64,000 nucleotides of DNA from Thalassotalea nanhaiensis (GTDB lineage: Bacteria; Pseudomonadota; Gammaproteobacteria; Enterobacterales; Alteromonadaceae). The stretch lies in the NCBI RefSeq assembly GCF_031583575.1, contig NZ_CP134146.1, positions 4,092,001 to 4,156,000 on the forward strand, read 5' to 3'. Below the pieces are notes generated by a model. The model worked only from the letters and a program-made list of their open reading frames with translations, made no database searches and was not told the DNA's origin. Both the position numbers and the translations under genes were made by a program. Shown here in pieces: positions 38,332-47,170 of the stretch; position 1 is the first letter of the stretch, and the number at the start of each line of letters is the position of its first letter.

Positions 38332-39639
38332 TCAGTTAACCCGGGGAATAGTCAGAGTTTGGCCAATACGAACCACATCGCTTTTCAAGTTGTTGGCTAA
38401 TTTAATCGATTTAACTGAGACCTTATAGCGCTGAGCAACAACGGACAGCGACTCACCGCGACCAACTTTATGCTGTGTTGGTTTTTGACTCGCTAATAAT
38501 GAACCCTCTGGTGGGTAACGAACAAAGTGCTTTTTCATGCCTTTAAAAATTGCGGTTGCCAGTTTGGTTTGATGTCTTGACGACATTAAGTTTTTAAAGT
38601 CATAAGGGTTTGAAATAAAACCGGTTTCAACCAGCATTGATGGAATATCTGACGATTTTAATACCGCTAAGCTGGCATTTTGTGGTTTGGTTTTATGCAT
38701 TTTCGTTACGGATTTAAGCTCTTTTATGACATTGTTCGCCATGCGGTCGCTAATTTCCAATGACTTATCTTTAGTAAGATCAGCCAAGAAAACTGCCAAG
38801 TTGTCATCATTAGTGCGTTTAATTAATTCACCACCACCACCGAGTAATTCTGAGTTTTTCTCGCGATTTACCAACCAACGTGACAATTCTGATTGTGCTC
38901 TGGAATTATTTACAATCCAAACTGAAGCGCCGCGCGGCTGTGACGTATGAAAAGCATCGGCATGTATTGATACTAAAAAGTCTACCTGCTTTTGACGGGC
39001 AATTTCGGTACGGCGATTTAAGTTAACAAAGTAATCTCCACTGCGGATCATTACCGCTTTCATACCGGGCTCTTTATCGATAATTTTCTGTAAACGCTTA
39101 GCAATGGCTAAAGTGATTTTTTTCTCATAAGTGCCGCTTTTTGAAATTGAGCCGGGATCTTCACCACCATGACCCGCATCAATACCAATGATCACATCGC
39201 GTTTGGTGTTTTTAGGCTTATGAGTGGCCACTTGTTTGCGTTTTTTATCAAGTAGATCAACAACCAAGCGATCGCCATATGGTCCCGTTGGCGCAAGCAC
39301 AAATATGCTGTCATCGTAGCTGTCATTAAGCTCTAATACTAAGCGCACTGCGGTATTATTCTTACTGGTGCTAGTACGAATTAACTTAATTCGGGTATCG
39401 TTTTTGGCAAGGTTACTCAAATTTGAAATATTTTGAGTGTTTTTGAAATCAATAACTAAGCGCTTTGGGTTGCTTAGATAAAAATAGCTATAGTCAGGCT
39501 TATCACTTAAATCGAATACGACTCTAGTGTTTTCAGGAGCAGGCCAAATACGAACGCCTTCTATCACATTAATAGCCCAAGCATTAACGGCGAACATACT
39601 TAAAAGCACAACAAATATTTTTAAACTACAACTTCTCAT
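38332..39639 (-). CDS. amiB: N-acetylmuramoyl-L-alanine amidase AmiB type
   Basis: 435 residues: signal peptide (1-22, NAWA), AMIN domain (about 25-125), zinc-dependent Amidase_3 domain starting at GIDAGHGGEDPG with later SIHADAF and a C-terminal VETGFISNP, and one LysM domain at the C-terminus (about 390-433). It cleaves septal peptidoglycan in the periplasm. Confidence 0.95.
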   Translation of the reverse strand: MRSCSLKIFVVLLSMFAVNAWAINVIEGVRIWPAPENTRVVFDLSDKPDYSYFYLSNPKRLVIDFKNTQNISNLSNLAKNDTRIKLIRTSTSKNNTAVRLVLELNDSYDDSIFVLAPTGPYGDRLVVDLLDKKRKQVATHKPKNTKRDVIIGIDAGHGGEDPGSISKSGTYEKKITLAIAKRLQKIIDKEPGMKAVMIRSGDYFVNLNRRTEIARQKQVDFLVSIHADAFHTSQPRGASVWIVNNSRAQSELSRWLVNREKNSELLGGGGELIKRTNDDNLAVFLADLTKDKSLEISDRMANNVIKELKSVTKMHKTKPQNASLAVLKSSDIPSMLVETGFISNPYDFKNLMSSRHQTKLATAIFKGMKKHFVRYPPEGSLLASQKPTQHKVGRGESLSVVAQRYKVSVKSIKLANNLKSDVVRIGQTLTIPRVN

Positions 39640-39691
39640 GGTTTGTATTTACGCTTTCCCAAAAGCTCTATATCAAATGATATTTTGGCCT

Positions 39692-40162
39692 TTATGTTAT
39701 TAGATTTATTATTTGCTCACCTTTACTGGTTGCAGCCAATAGTGTGATGAGTCTATGGGTATCATTATACTGCAAATTAATAATAAGATCTTCTTGGGGC
39801 AAAACACCAGCACCTTTTTCAGGCCACTCAATAAAACTGCACGATTTTATCGAAAAATAGTCGCGTATCCCCATATATTCCAACTCTTCAGGGTCGGCCA
39901 GACGATATAAGTCAAAATGATACACATGCCATGGTGATAACTCATAAGGCTCTACCAAGGTATATGTAGGGCTTTTTACGTTTCCAGTGTGGCCCATGCC
40001 TTGAACAAATCCACGGGTTAATGTGGTTTTACCTGCACCTAAATCGCCATTTAAGAACACTAATAAATTATCTAAATTTAGCTGTTTGGTAATGTTTGCT
40101 AATTGTTTACCCATAGCTACAGTAGCGTGTTCATCGGCTAATGTTAATGTTACTTCTTTCAT
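39692..40162 (-). CDS. tsaE: tRNA threonylcarbamoyladenosine biosynthesis ATPase TsaE
   Basis: 156 residues with the P-loop NGDLGAGKTTLTRG and the family SPTYTLVEPYE and FDLYRL segments. It supports t6A37 formation with TsaB/TsaD. Its ATG overlaps the nnrD stop by 4 bases. Confidence 0.96.
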   Translation of the reverse strand: MKEVTLTLADEHATVAMGKQLANITKQLNLDNLLVFLNGDLGAGKTTLTRGFVQGMGHTGNVKSPTYTLVEPYELSPWHVYHFDLYRLADPEELEYMGIRDYFSIKSCSFIEWPEKGAGVLPQEDLIINLQYNDTHRLITLLAATSKGEQIINLIT

Positions 40163-41652
40163 TCATTTACCAGTTGTCGAATATAAGGAAATAGATCACT
40201 GGCGAGCAAGCCTTTTTGACCATAAGTTATTGCAATATCGGCAGCTCGGCCATGTAAATACACTGCGTATCTGGCTGCCAAAAATATATTAGTTGATTGT
40301 AATATTAAAGCGCCAATGATACCAGATAAGACATCTCCCATACCACCAACAGCCATACCAGAATTACCAGTTATATTGATTACTACATTGTTACCATCAC
40401 TAATCAGAGTGCCTGCCCCTTTTAATACACAAACACCACCATATTTTAAAGCTATCGCTTTGGCTGATTCAAACCTGTCTTGTTCTATTTCTGCCACAGT
40501 GCAATGTAATAATCTGGCGGCTTCACCGGGGTGAGGAGTTAATACCCAGTTTTTGCGATATTGTGGGTTACTGGCGAGCAAATTTAGTCCATCGGCATCA
40601 ACAACCATAGGTTTGTTTAATGCTAATACTCGTTGAAATTGTTCGGTTGCCCACGTATCAGTGCCTAGTCCAGGCCCAATAACAACGACATTTGTTTTGT
40701 GTACTTTGTGCTGATTATCAATATTTTTGCTACCTATGCTTACTAGCATTAGTTCTGGTCGAGTGGCAGTCACAATCATTTGGTTATGTTTATGACATGC
40801 GACGGCAACCAAGCCTGCGCCACTGCGTAAACTGGCTTCTGCAGATAATCTTACAGCACCAGGCATACCTAAATTACCACCAACAACTAGAACAAAACCA
40901 CTATCACCTTTGTGTGCGCTTTGTCGTCTAGGCTGTAATGCTGTTAAAGAGTCGCGTGAATTGATCGTAACCGTTGAATTGACCTGTTGGCTAAACGCTG
41001 CGCCAATACCTAATCCCGAAAAATGCAGCTCACCACAATGATCCCCGGCAACACCGGTTAACAGCCCTTTTTTAACACCAACAAAGGTAATGGTTGCCTC
41101 TGCGTTTATTGCACATCCAAGTACTTGGCCTGTATTTGCATTTAGCCCTGACGGCACATCAAGGCTTAGTATTGGTTTTTCCAGCTGATTTAATAATTCT
41201 ATTACGTCACGATAGTTATCTCTTACTGTCCTAGATAACCCAGTACCAAGTAAGGCATCAACGATAATATCAACGGTAGAAAAATCAATTTCATCAATTG
41301 TATGCAGGCACCCGCCTGCTTTAAGGTACTGCTCGCAAGCACGTTTGGCATCTCCTTGGTAGTTCTCTACTGCTGCTAAACTATGTAGATACACCTGTAT
41401 GCCGTTTTCAAGCGCCAACCTGGCTAATACAAAGCCATCGCCACCATTGTTGCCTTTACCACAAACAATTAAGAATGTTTTACAATTAGGCCATTGTGAT
41501 TGTAGTAACTGAAAAGCGGCTAACCCTGCAGATTCCATTAACTGATATAAATTTAAGTTTGCTTGCTCTGCTATTTTACCTTCGTTTTTTTGGACAGCTT
41601 CAGCCGAATAGGCATATTGTGGTATGCTTGCCAAAAATTTAACAGGTTTCAT
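40159..41652 (-). CDS. nnrD: bifunctional NAD(P)H-hydrate epimerase/dehydratase
   Basis: 497 residues. The N-terminal YjeF_N epimerase domain (GKGNNGGDGFVLARL) is followed by a C-terminal ADP-dependent dehydratase domain (LTPHPGEAARLL, GNSGMAVGGMGDVLSG). It repairs hydrated NAD(P)H. I prefer the ATG at 41652, with GGAAG 5 bases upstream; an ATG at 41664 would overlap the divergent queG start. Confidence 0.95.
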   Translation of the reverse strand: MKPVKFLASIPQYAYSAEAVQKNEGKIAEQANLNLYQLMESAGLAAFQLLQSQWPNCKTFLIVCGKGNNGGDGFVLARLALENGIQVYLHSLAAVENYQGDAKRACEQYLKAGGCLHTIDEIDFSTVDIIVDALLGTGLSRTVRDNYRDVIELLNQLEKPILSLDVPSGLNANTGQVLGCAINAEATITFVGVKKGLLTGVAGDHCGELHFSGLGIGAAFSQQVNSTVTINSRDSLTALQPRRQSAHKGDSGFVLVVGGNLGMPGAVRLSAEASLRSGAGLVAVACHKHNQMIVTATRPELMLVSIGSKNIDNQHKVHKTNVVVIGPGLGTDTWATEQFQRVLALNKPMVVDADGLNLLASNPQYRKNWVLTPHPGEAARLLHCTVAEIEQDRFESAKAIALKYGGVCVLKGAGTLISDGNNVVINITGNSGMAVGGMGDVLSGIIGALILQSTNIFLAARYAVYLHGRAADIAITYGQKGLLASDLFPYIRQLVNE

Positions 41653-41662
41653 AAATACTTCC

Positions 41663-42808
41663 ATGAGCGATCAGTCATCTATTAACTATCAACAACTGGC
41701 CGAAAAAATCAAGCTTTGGGCAATAGAGCTAGGCTTTAGTGATATTGGTATTTGTGATGTCGATTTAAAAAGCCATGAAAAAGCTTTAAGCAAATGGCTT
41801 GAGCAAGGCTATCACGGCAATATGGATTACATGGCTAGGCATGATCTGATGCGCGCTAGGCCTAGTGAACTGTTACCTGGCACACTGCGAGTCATCTCTG
41901 CTCGTTTGGATTACCTGCCGACTCAGGCAAAATTTGCCAAAATATTAAAACAACCAAAGCATGCCTTTGTGTCTCGCTATGCTCTGGGCCGAGATTATCA
42001 TAAATTAATGCGTAATCGCTTAAAGCAACTAGGCCAAAAAATTGAAGCGTATTGTCATAGCCTTAATTTTCGACCCTTTGTTGATTCTGCACCGGTGTTA
42101 GAGCGACCGTTAGCAGAAAAAGCGGGCCTAGGCTGGGTTGGAAAGCACAGTTTACTGATCAATCAGCAAGCTGGCTCCTGGTTTTTCTTGGGTGAACTCA
42201 TGGTAGATATTCCTCTGCCCGTTGATCAGCCGAAACAAAATCAATGTGGTCAATGTGTTTCTTGTATTAAAATTTGCCCGACCAATGCCATTGTTGAGCC
42301 CTATGTTGTTGACGCTCGCCGTTGTATTTCTTATTTAACCATTGAGTTACGGGATGCAATCCCAGAAGAATTTCGACCATTGATAGGCAATCGAATATAT
42401 GGCTGTGATGACTGTCAATTAATTTGCCCGTGGAATAAATTTGCGAAGCTCTCGGTTGAGGATGACTTTCAACCACGCAACCAACTCGACGATATAACGT
42501 TATTGGAAATATTTACATGGACTGAGCCAGAGTTCTTAAAAAATACTGAAGGCTCACCTATTCGTCGTATCGGTTTTGATTGCTGGCAACGAAACATTGC
42601 TGTGGCACTGGGTAATGCTCCTTTTGATCAAGCCATAGTTGATGCCCTAACGTCTCAGCAAACAGACAGTGAAATGGTGCAAGAACATATTGACTGGGCT
42701 TTACAGCAACAACAGTTAAAACTAGAACATCTTAGCGATAACAAAAATGAACGATTAACCGCTCGGTTAATTCGTACCATTGAAAAAGGTTTATCAAGAG
42801 ACGCCTAA
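41663..42808 (+). CDS. queG: epoxyqueuosine reductase QueG
   Basis: 381 residues, a B12- and 4Fe-4S-dependent reductase of the last step of queuosine synthesis. The two cluster motifs CGQCVSCIKICP and CDDCQLICPW are seen, after the DUF1730 domain with RYALGRDYHK. The gene is divergent from nnrD with start codons only about 10 bases apart. Confidence 0.95.
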   Translation: MSDQSSINYQQLAEKIKLWAIELGFSDIGICDVDLKSHEKALSKWLEQGYHGNMDYMARHDLMRARPSELLPGTLRVISARLDYLPTQAKFAKILKQPKHAFVSRYALGRDYHKLMRNRLKQLGQKIEAYCHSLNFRPFVDSAPVLERPLAEKAGLGWVGKHSLLINQQAGSWFFLGELMVDIPLPVDQPKQNQCGQCVSCIKICPTNAIVEPYVVDARRCISYLTIELRDAIPEEFRPLIGNRIYGCDDCQLICPWNKFAKLSVEDDFQPRNQLDDITLLEIFTWTEPEFLKNTEGSPIRRIGFDCWQRNIAVALGNAPFDQAIVDALTSQQTDSEMVQEHIDWALQQQQLKLEHLSDNKNERLTARLIRTIEKGLSRDA

Positions 42809-42835
42809 ATTTGATCTCCACCGTCATGCTCGAGT

Positions 42836-42881
42836 ACTAGTGCATGGATGCACCTAGTTAGAACAATGCAGGAGCAATTGT
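42836..42881. repeat. paired hairpins with GGA loops after queG
   Basis: ACTAG-TGCA-TGGA-TGCA-C-CTAGT (42836-42858) and ACAAT-GC-AGGA-GC-A-ATTGT (42863-42881). Each has a tetraloop NGGA and a single bulged base on the 3' side. Related in form to the repeats at 27969 and 29750. Confidence 0.7.
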
Positions 42882-42931
42882 AGAGCCCTAGCTACATCCG
42901 GTACCTCCTCCAGTAAAAGTGTGCTTATAAA

Positions 42932-42976
42932 AGTTTCAGGATCTAGTGAAGCCTCAAAAGTGCCAATTGCCGTCAT
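42932..42976. repeat. interspersed repeat upstream of TA module 2
   Basis: GTTTCAGGATCTAGTGAA followed by CTCAAAAGTGCCAATTGCCGTCA; matches 14365-14398 and 13632-13649. Confidence 0.65.
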
Positions 42977-43004
42977 ACACTGAAATTTACACTTTAACCA
43001 CTTT

Positions 43005-43020
43005 GGTGTATATTTACACC
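43005..43020. promoter_or_regulatory. candidate operator of the ParDE module
   Basis: GGTGTA-TATT-TACACC, a perfect 6-base inverted repeat 30 bases before the parD ATG, suited to autorepression by ParD. Confidence 0.55.
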
Positions 43021-43050
43021 TCTATCGCACCAAATTAAGAGATTTCAATT

Positions 43051-43278
43051 ATGACAAGACAAAGTATTACGTTAACTGATCCAAATGATGAATGGATAAA
43101 ATCTCAGATATCTACTTATCATGAGTATAGTAATAAAAGTGAACTGATTAATGATTTGATTCGCCAGGCGCGTCGTGCTGATATGATTAATCAGAAATTA
43201 GCTCTATCAGAAGCTAGCGGCACTGTTAATCAAAATAAAGAAGATATGTTGAAAGAATTCAAAGAAAAGTTGAAGTAA
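43051..43278 (+). CDS. parD: ParD-type antitoxin
   Basis: A 75-residue ribbon-helix-helix protein: RQSITLTDPNDEWIKSQI, then EYSNKSELINDLIRQARR, the classic ParD/CopG pattern, and a charged C-terminal toxin-binding tail. Its stop overlaps the parE ATG by one base (TAATG). Confidence 0.9.
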   Translation: MTRQSITLTDPNDEWIKSQISTYHEYSNKSELINDLIRQARRADMINQKLALSEASGTVNQNKEDMLKEFKEKLK

Positions 43279-43565
43279 TGTATAAATACGAACTTACGCA
43301 AAATGCCAAGGATGATCTTTTTCGTATTTATAGTTTTGGTTATGAAGAGTTTGGCGAGGCTATAGCTGATAAATATTACTTTAGCTTGTTTGAAGCATTT
43401 GAAAAAATATCGAAAGATCCTTCCATTTATCAAAGTGTCGATCATATTCGACCCGGGTATAAACGTTTCATCCATAAACCTGACAGCATTTATTTTAGAA
43501 TTAACAAAAATAAAGTAGTAATCACTGCAATATTAGGAAGGCAAAACTACGACAATTGGCTCTGA
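43278..43565 (+). CDS. parE: ParE-type toxin
   Basis: A 95-residue RelE/ParE-fold toxin. YELTQNAKDDLFRIYSFG is the N-terminal family segment and RPGYKRFIHKPDSIYFRI the core strands, with a complete C-terminus (AILGRQNYDNWL). ParE proteins inhibit DNA gyrase. The module is intact, unlike the one at 13737. Confidence 0.9.
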   Translation: MYKYELTQNAKDDLFRIYSFGYEEFGEAIADKYYFSLFEAFEKISKDPSIYQSVDHIRPGYKRFIHKPDSIYFRINKNKVVITAILGRQNYDNWL

Positions 43566-43580
43566 ACTTCCAATATCGGA

Positions 43581-43634
43581 AGTAGAGAAAGTGCTCCGTC
43601 ATCCCTCGCGAGTGGAACGAGATGAGGGACCTCC
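43581..43634. repeat. interspersed repeat downstream of TA module 2
   Basis: GTAGAGAAA, then CCGTCATCCCTCG and GGGACCTCC; matches 14270-14321 at the same place after TA module 1. It contains a CCCTC/GAGGG stem. Confidence 0.65.
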
Positions 43635-43718
43635 TTCAGTGATGCTGTGGGTCTGTTAAGTGCCAAAAGTGTACAATCATTATTCCTAACTAAAGATTGA
43701 GCCATGAATAAAATTTGA

Positions 43719-44747
43719 TTAATCAAATTCTACATTTGACCCTAAAGGGTGTCTTACATATCCTTTGGAATCAAGATACTCTCTACATTTTTCATTCCAT
43801 TTAATACTTGACCCCGTGATTGATATCACTTTAAGAGAACTTGACCAATTTTTTGTTTTAAGTATATCCAGATCTAAGGCGGTTCTACTAATATCAAGCC
43901 AAACAATATTCTTTTGATTATCGATACCTTCTAATAATTTAAGACTTTTACAGTTATCAATAAGTAACCGCTTAAGTGAACAACCACTAAGATCGATGCT
44001 TTCTAGTTTATTTTCATCTTCGACATGAAGGCAATTTAATTTAGGGAAACGACTCAAGTTACCAAGAGAATTAAAACCTCTTACTCCCCTTACTCGTAAA
44101 ACTTCTAAGGATGAGATAGAAACATCTTTTAAATTTTCCCTCCCCCCTAGGCTAAGTTCCAGTTCTTTTAAATTTTCACATCTGCTTAGGAAGTCCAGAG
44201 ATACTTTTTTGCTAATTTTCCCAAGCAATAATCGTTTTAATTCAGGCAGATGGGATACAACTTCTAGGTTCTTAATAAGCCCATCGACAAACAGGGTATT
44301 TAACAACTTAGCTTTACGAAGAAAAGACAAGTTATAATTTTTTTTCCGATTATCTATAAGGCTCAACTCTGTAAGATGTTTAAAATTAAAGTTAGATAAA
44401 AAGTCTTTATCATCAAACTCATAAACACCAAATGACAAAGCTCTCAACTCTTCTAGCTTATACAATGATTCAATCTTTCTTATTTCATGCAAACATTCTA
44501 AAGCTAGGTTTCTTACATTCGGTAATTTTTCAAGGCAGGAAGCATCAAAATGTTCACCATAATGACCGTAAAACCTTATTTTTAATAGTTCACCATGTCG
44601 AATACAAAGTTCATTTACATCAATTAGAATCTGATCCGAATAATCGGGTATGCCAAATTGGATAACAGGAATTTCACCTGAATCAATAATAGACTTTATA
44701 TCCGCAGAGTGAATTGCAGATTGGTCGATGATTTTTTGTCTTTTCAA
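43719..44747 (-). CDS. leucine-rich-repeat protein
   Basis: 342 residues with about ten irregular LxxLxxLxL repeats from residue 55 on (for instance LPNVRNLALECLHEI, LPELKRLLLGKI, CENLKELELSL, FPKLNCLHVED). There is no signal peptide, so it is probably cytoplasmic. No ATG fits; TTG at 44747 is the likely start. Similar to orphan bacterial LRR proteins; function unknown. Confidence 0.65.
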   Translation of the reverse strand: MKRQKIIDQSAIHSADIKSIIDSGEIPVIQFGIPDYSDQILIDVNELCIRHGELLKIRFYGHYGEHFDASCLEKLPNVRNLALECLHEIRKIESLYKLEELRALSFGVYEFDDKDFLSNFNFKHLTELSLIDNRKKNYNLSFLRKAKLLNTLFVDGLIKNLEVVSHLPELKRLLLGKISKKVSLDFLSRCENLKELELSLGGRENLKDVSISSLEVLRVRGVRGFNSLGNLSRFPKLNCLHVEDENKLESIDLSGCSLKRLLIDNCKSLKLLEGIDNQKNIVWLDISRTALDLDILKTKNWSSSLKVISITGSSIKWNEKCREYLDSKGYVRHPLGSNVEFD

Positions 44748-44814
44748 TAGCTTAATCCATGCTTTTTATGCGAAAGGTACATTTTGAATTTTAGTTGTGA
44801 TAATGCAACCAAAC

Positions 44815-44838
44815 GTCTGGTTATCGCTCTATTCAGAC
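44815..44838 (-). repeat. GAGCGA hairpin, site 5
   Basis: GTCTG (44815-44819) pairs with CAGAC (44834-44838); the 14-base loop holds TCGCTC (44824-44829). Confidence 0.5.
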
Positions 44839-44883
44839 CTTACTTTTTGAGTGAGTTAAGCTTTAAAGCGGTCCTACCCTCAT

Positions 44884-45168
44884 TTATGCTTTTAAACTGT
44901 TACATATGCGTACGCTAATTTTTGAAAGTCTAGGGCTATTAATAATTTCTTCGTGAAACACATCCAAACAAGTATTTAAAGATTCAGTATCCTTGGATTC
45001 TTCGAATGATAATAGTAGCCATAGTATTCCGCAATTTTTAAGCATACTTGTCTGTTGTTTAGGACAAATATAATCGAATAGCCAATTATTGAAACTTCTA
45101 TTGCTTCTTGAAAATTTATAAATGCAAATACAATACAAAATCACCAGCGTATATTTAATAAAAAACAT
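44884..45168 (-). CDS. small protein with N-terminal membrane segment
   Basis: 94 residues; hydrophobic residues 3-17, then a cysteine-containing polar domain (six cysteines in all). Not recognised. It belongs to the orphan minus-strand run of the second island and carries a GAGCGA motif (45234-45239) about 66 bases upstream. Confidence 0.4.
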   Translation of the reverse strand: MFFIKYTLVILYCICIYKFSRSNRSFNNWLFDYICPKQQTSMLKNCGILWLLLSFEESKDTESLNTCLDVFHEEIINSPRLSKISVRICNSLKA

Positions 45169-45366
45169 TACAACCTATAGAGCCTCTGTTCTTACAACTA
45201 ACCTATTCACCAATGTCTCTTGCTCGCTCTAATGCGACCCTGAGCGTTTGATTACATTACGTTAAATCGTTGTTGCTCTCAAGAGTGATAATTGTAGAGA
45301 GTCGCCAAATCCGCCTGATAAATCAAAGTTTCATTAAAAAGCAACTAAATTAAAGTGTTAGGACTC

Positions 45367-45946
45367 TTATTTATCGCCTTCAAGCTTAATGGTTTGAAAC
45401 AGAACGGGCAACGCCGAACCGTCATCAAAACAGCAACTAGCTTCTACAGCCGCGATAGCTATTTCTTCAGAAGATTTGTTTTCATTATAAGAGTTGTGCA
45501 TTGACCCTAGAGCGTATCTTCGACCCCCCCCCAACAGCCCAATACTTTGAATATTCATCGACACTTCTATAACTACAAAATTCAAAAATCCCTTTGGGAG
45601 TTAAAATTAATCCCGAAATTTGAGATGATTCAGCCGATTGGTCATCATCTTCCAGTGTATTTATATAATATTCGTCTTTTAAAATAGGATGCAAATTATT
45701 CAACGAATTAAAGATGCTTTTTCGGTCAGTGAACTCTAGAATTGCAGGATTATTCTCAATTATATCTTCAAATATATTATTGATATTCGACCAACCGACA
45801 AAGCCAATAAATGAATTATTAACTTTAAAATATTTGTGATTGTTTATCTTATTGTCGGACGGTACAGTCATTGTACCATCCGTCGAAAGTGAATCGCACG
45901 CGATTGTCGCATACCCATTTTTCTTTACTACTACTAATGTGCTCAT
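45367..45946 (-). pseudogene. HslV/proteasome-like Ntn-hydrolase with a frameshift in poly-G
   Basis: The 5' frame (from 45946) starts MSTLVVVKKNGYATIACDSLST, a proteasome-beta/HslV-like N-terminus in which Ser2 or Thr3 would be the nucleophile after Met removal. It continues to YWAVGGG and then runs into a wrong frame. The other frame resumes with RRYALGSMHNSYN and ends KLEGDK at 45367. The switch is in a run of nine C (45524-45532; G on the gene strand); eight would give one 192-residue protein. This may be a mutation, phase variation or a sequencing error. Confidence 0.75.
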
Positions 45947-46008
45947 AAAATTTCCTTATACTAAAAACATGTCCTTTCAAGGGCTGCTTCACGCACTGAG
46001 ACATTAAT

Positions 46009-46251
46009 TCATGCCTTATTAGGCGATTTGCTAAGCCAATATTGAACTAACTCATAAAGATTATACAAAGACAACATAACGCAAATTAAAGCAACCAATG
46101 CTGTCGGATAACACAATATTACTAAATCAGCCTCATAACCAACATAAGAAAATACTGCACATATAAAACCTGCAATTAGCTCTAATACTGCTTGCTCTAG
46201 TTTAGTTTTAATACCTAGATTTACAGGTCTAATATATTTTTTAAACACCAC
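46009..46251 (-). CDS. small two-TM protein, unknown
   Basis: 80 residues with hydrophobic segments at about 22-42 and 43-66 and a short polar C-terminus. No family recognised. It follows the hydrolase gene by 17 bases and may share its transcript. Confidence 0.5.
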   Translation of the reverse strand: MVFKKYIRPVNLGIKTKLEQAVLELIAGFICAVFSYVGYEADLVILCYPTALVALICVMLSLYNLYELVQYWLSKSPNKA

Positions 46252-46268
46252 TTATTATGAACCTTAAG

Positions 46269-47054
46269 TTACTTACCTTTACAGTTCGAATTTAAAAAAC
46301 TTAATGTAGTATTAATTAATTCAGTTCGATCTGCATTAAAGCTGTGGTCGCTATCTGCCGCAACAAGTAAAACTGGGCGACCGTTAAGACTGTTAACTCT
46401 TCTCACCAAGTTAAGCGCTTTACCATACTCTTTCAGCTCTTTTTCGGCTCTGTCACCTGACCAACCATTTAGCATAAATAAGGTATCACTGTATTCTTTC
46501 CAAGGTACTGTAGTTTCGGGATCTTTTATTAGCCCTACATCGCTAACCCCTAAATTGGCACCATCATAGGCTATTGCACAGTTTACCGACTGGTTATCAA
46601 ATATACCTGCCATAGCCATATGCCCACCCATACTATGACCAACAATGGAAATTAAATTACTATCGATGCGTAACTTAGCGGCATTGTTTTTGTCGCTCAT
46701 GTACTGCAATACAGTTTGTACGTCTTGTTCTGCGTTTAGAAAAGAAAACTCACCTTCACTTCCCCAAGCCCCACGATAATGGAAGAAAAGTACATTCCAC
46801 CCGTTACTTCGTAACGCCTGCGCAACATCAAGGTTTTTTTCATTTCCAGGGTAACCATGCAGTAACAATACGCTTGGGTGTGGCCCTTTCCCTTCTGCTT
46901 GATAGATAAAGCCGGTCATACGCTTGCCAGCAGCGTTAAAGGTTAGCTCTGTAGTACTGGCTGGAAATTCTCCAATTGGTTGGGCGTTAGAGATATTTGA
47001 TAAATTCAATATGATTAAAACAAATATCAAATTTAACTTATAAGCGAACTTCAT
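46269..47054 (-). CDS. secreted alpha/beta hydrolase
   Basis: 261 residues: signal peptide (about 1-24, SNAQ), oxyanion-region HGYPG, nucleophile elbow GHSMGG, and a likely acid/histidine pair in AADSDHSFN. It resembles the dienelactone-hydrolase/prolyl-oligopeptidase-like esterases. Substrate unknown. Confidence 0.8.
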   Translation of the reverse strand: MKFAYKLNLIFVLIILNLSNISNAQPIGEFPASTTELTFNAAGKRMTGFIYQAEGKGPHPSVLLLHGYPGNEKNLDVAQALRSNGWNVLFFHYRGAWGSEGEFSFLNAEQDVQTVLQYMSDKNNAAKLRIDSNLISIVGHSMGGHMAMAGIFDNQSVNCAIAYDGANLGVSDVGLIKDPETTVPWKEYSDTLFMLNGWSGDRAEKELKEYGKALNLVRRVNSLNGRPVLLVAADSDHSFNADRTELINTTLSFLNSNCKGK

Positions 47055-47170
47055 AACGTTACCTTTTTAGAGAAATTATAAAATGATTACGTAAGCCCAT
47101 GAAAGTGGGCTAACAAAAGATAGGGGAGCTTTAGAGTGATTAAAAACCATCTGTTCGAGCTGATAACGTA

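Noticed and set aside
44750-45363. Possible integron attC sites between the orphan genes
   Set aside because: Only partial core matches were found (GTTAAGC/GCTTAAT and GTTAGGA/AACTAAC); the first island shows none and no integrase is present. Kept only as one reading of the GAGCGA pattern.
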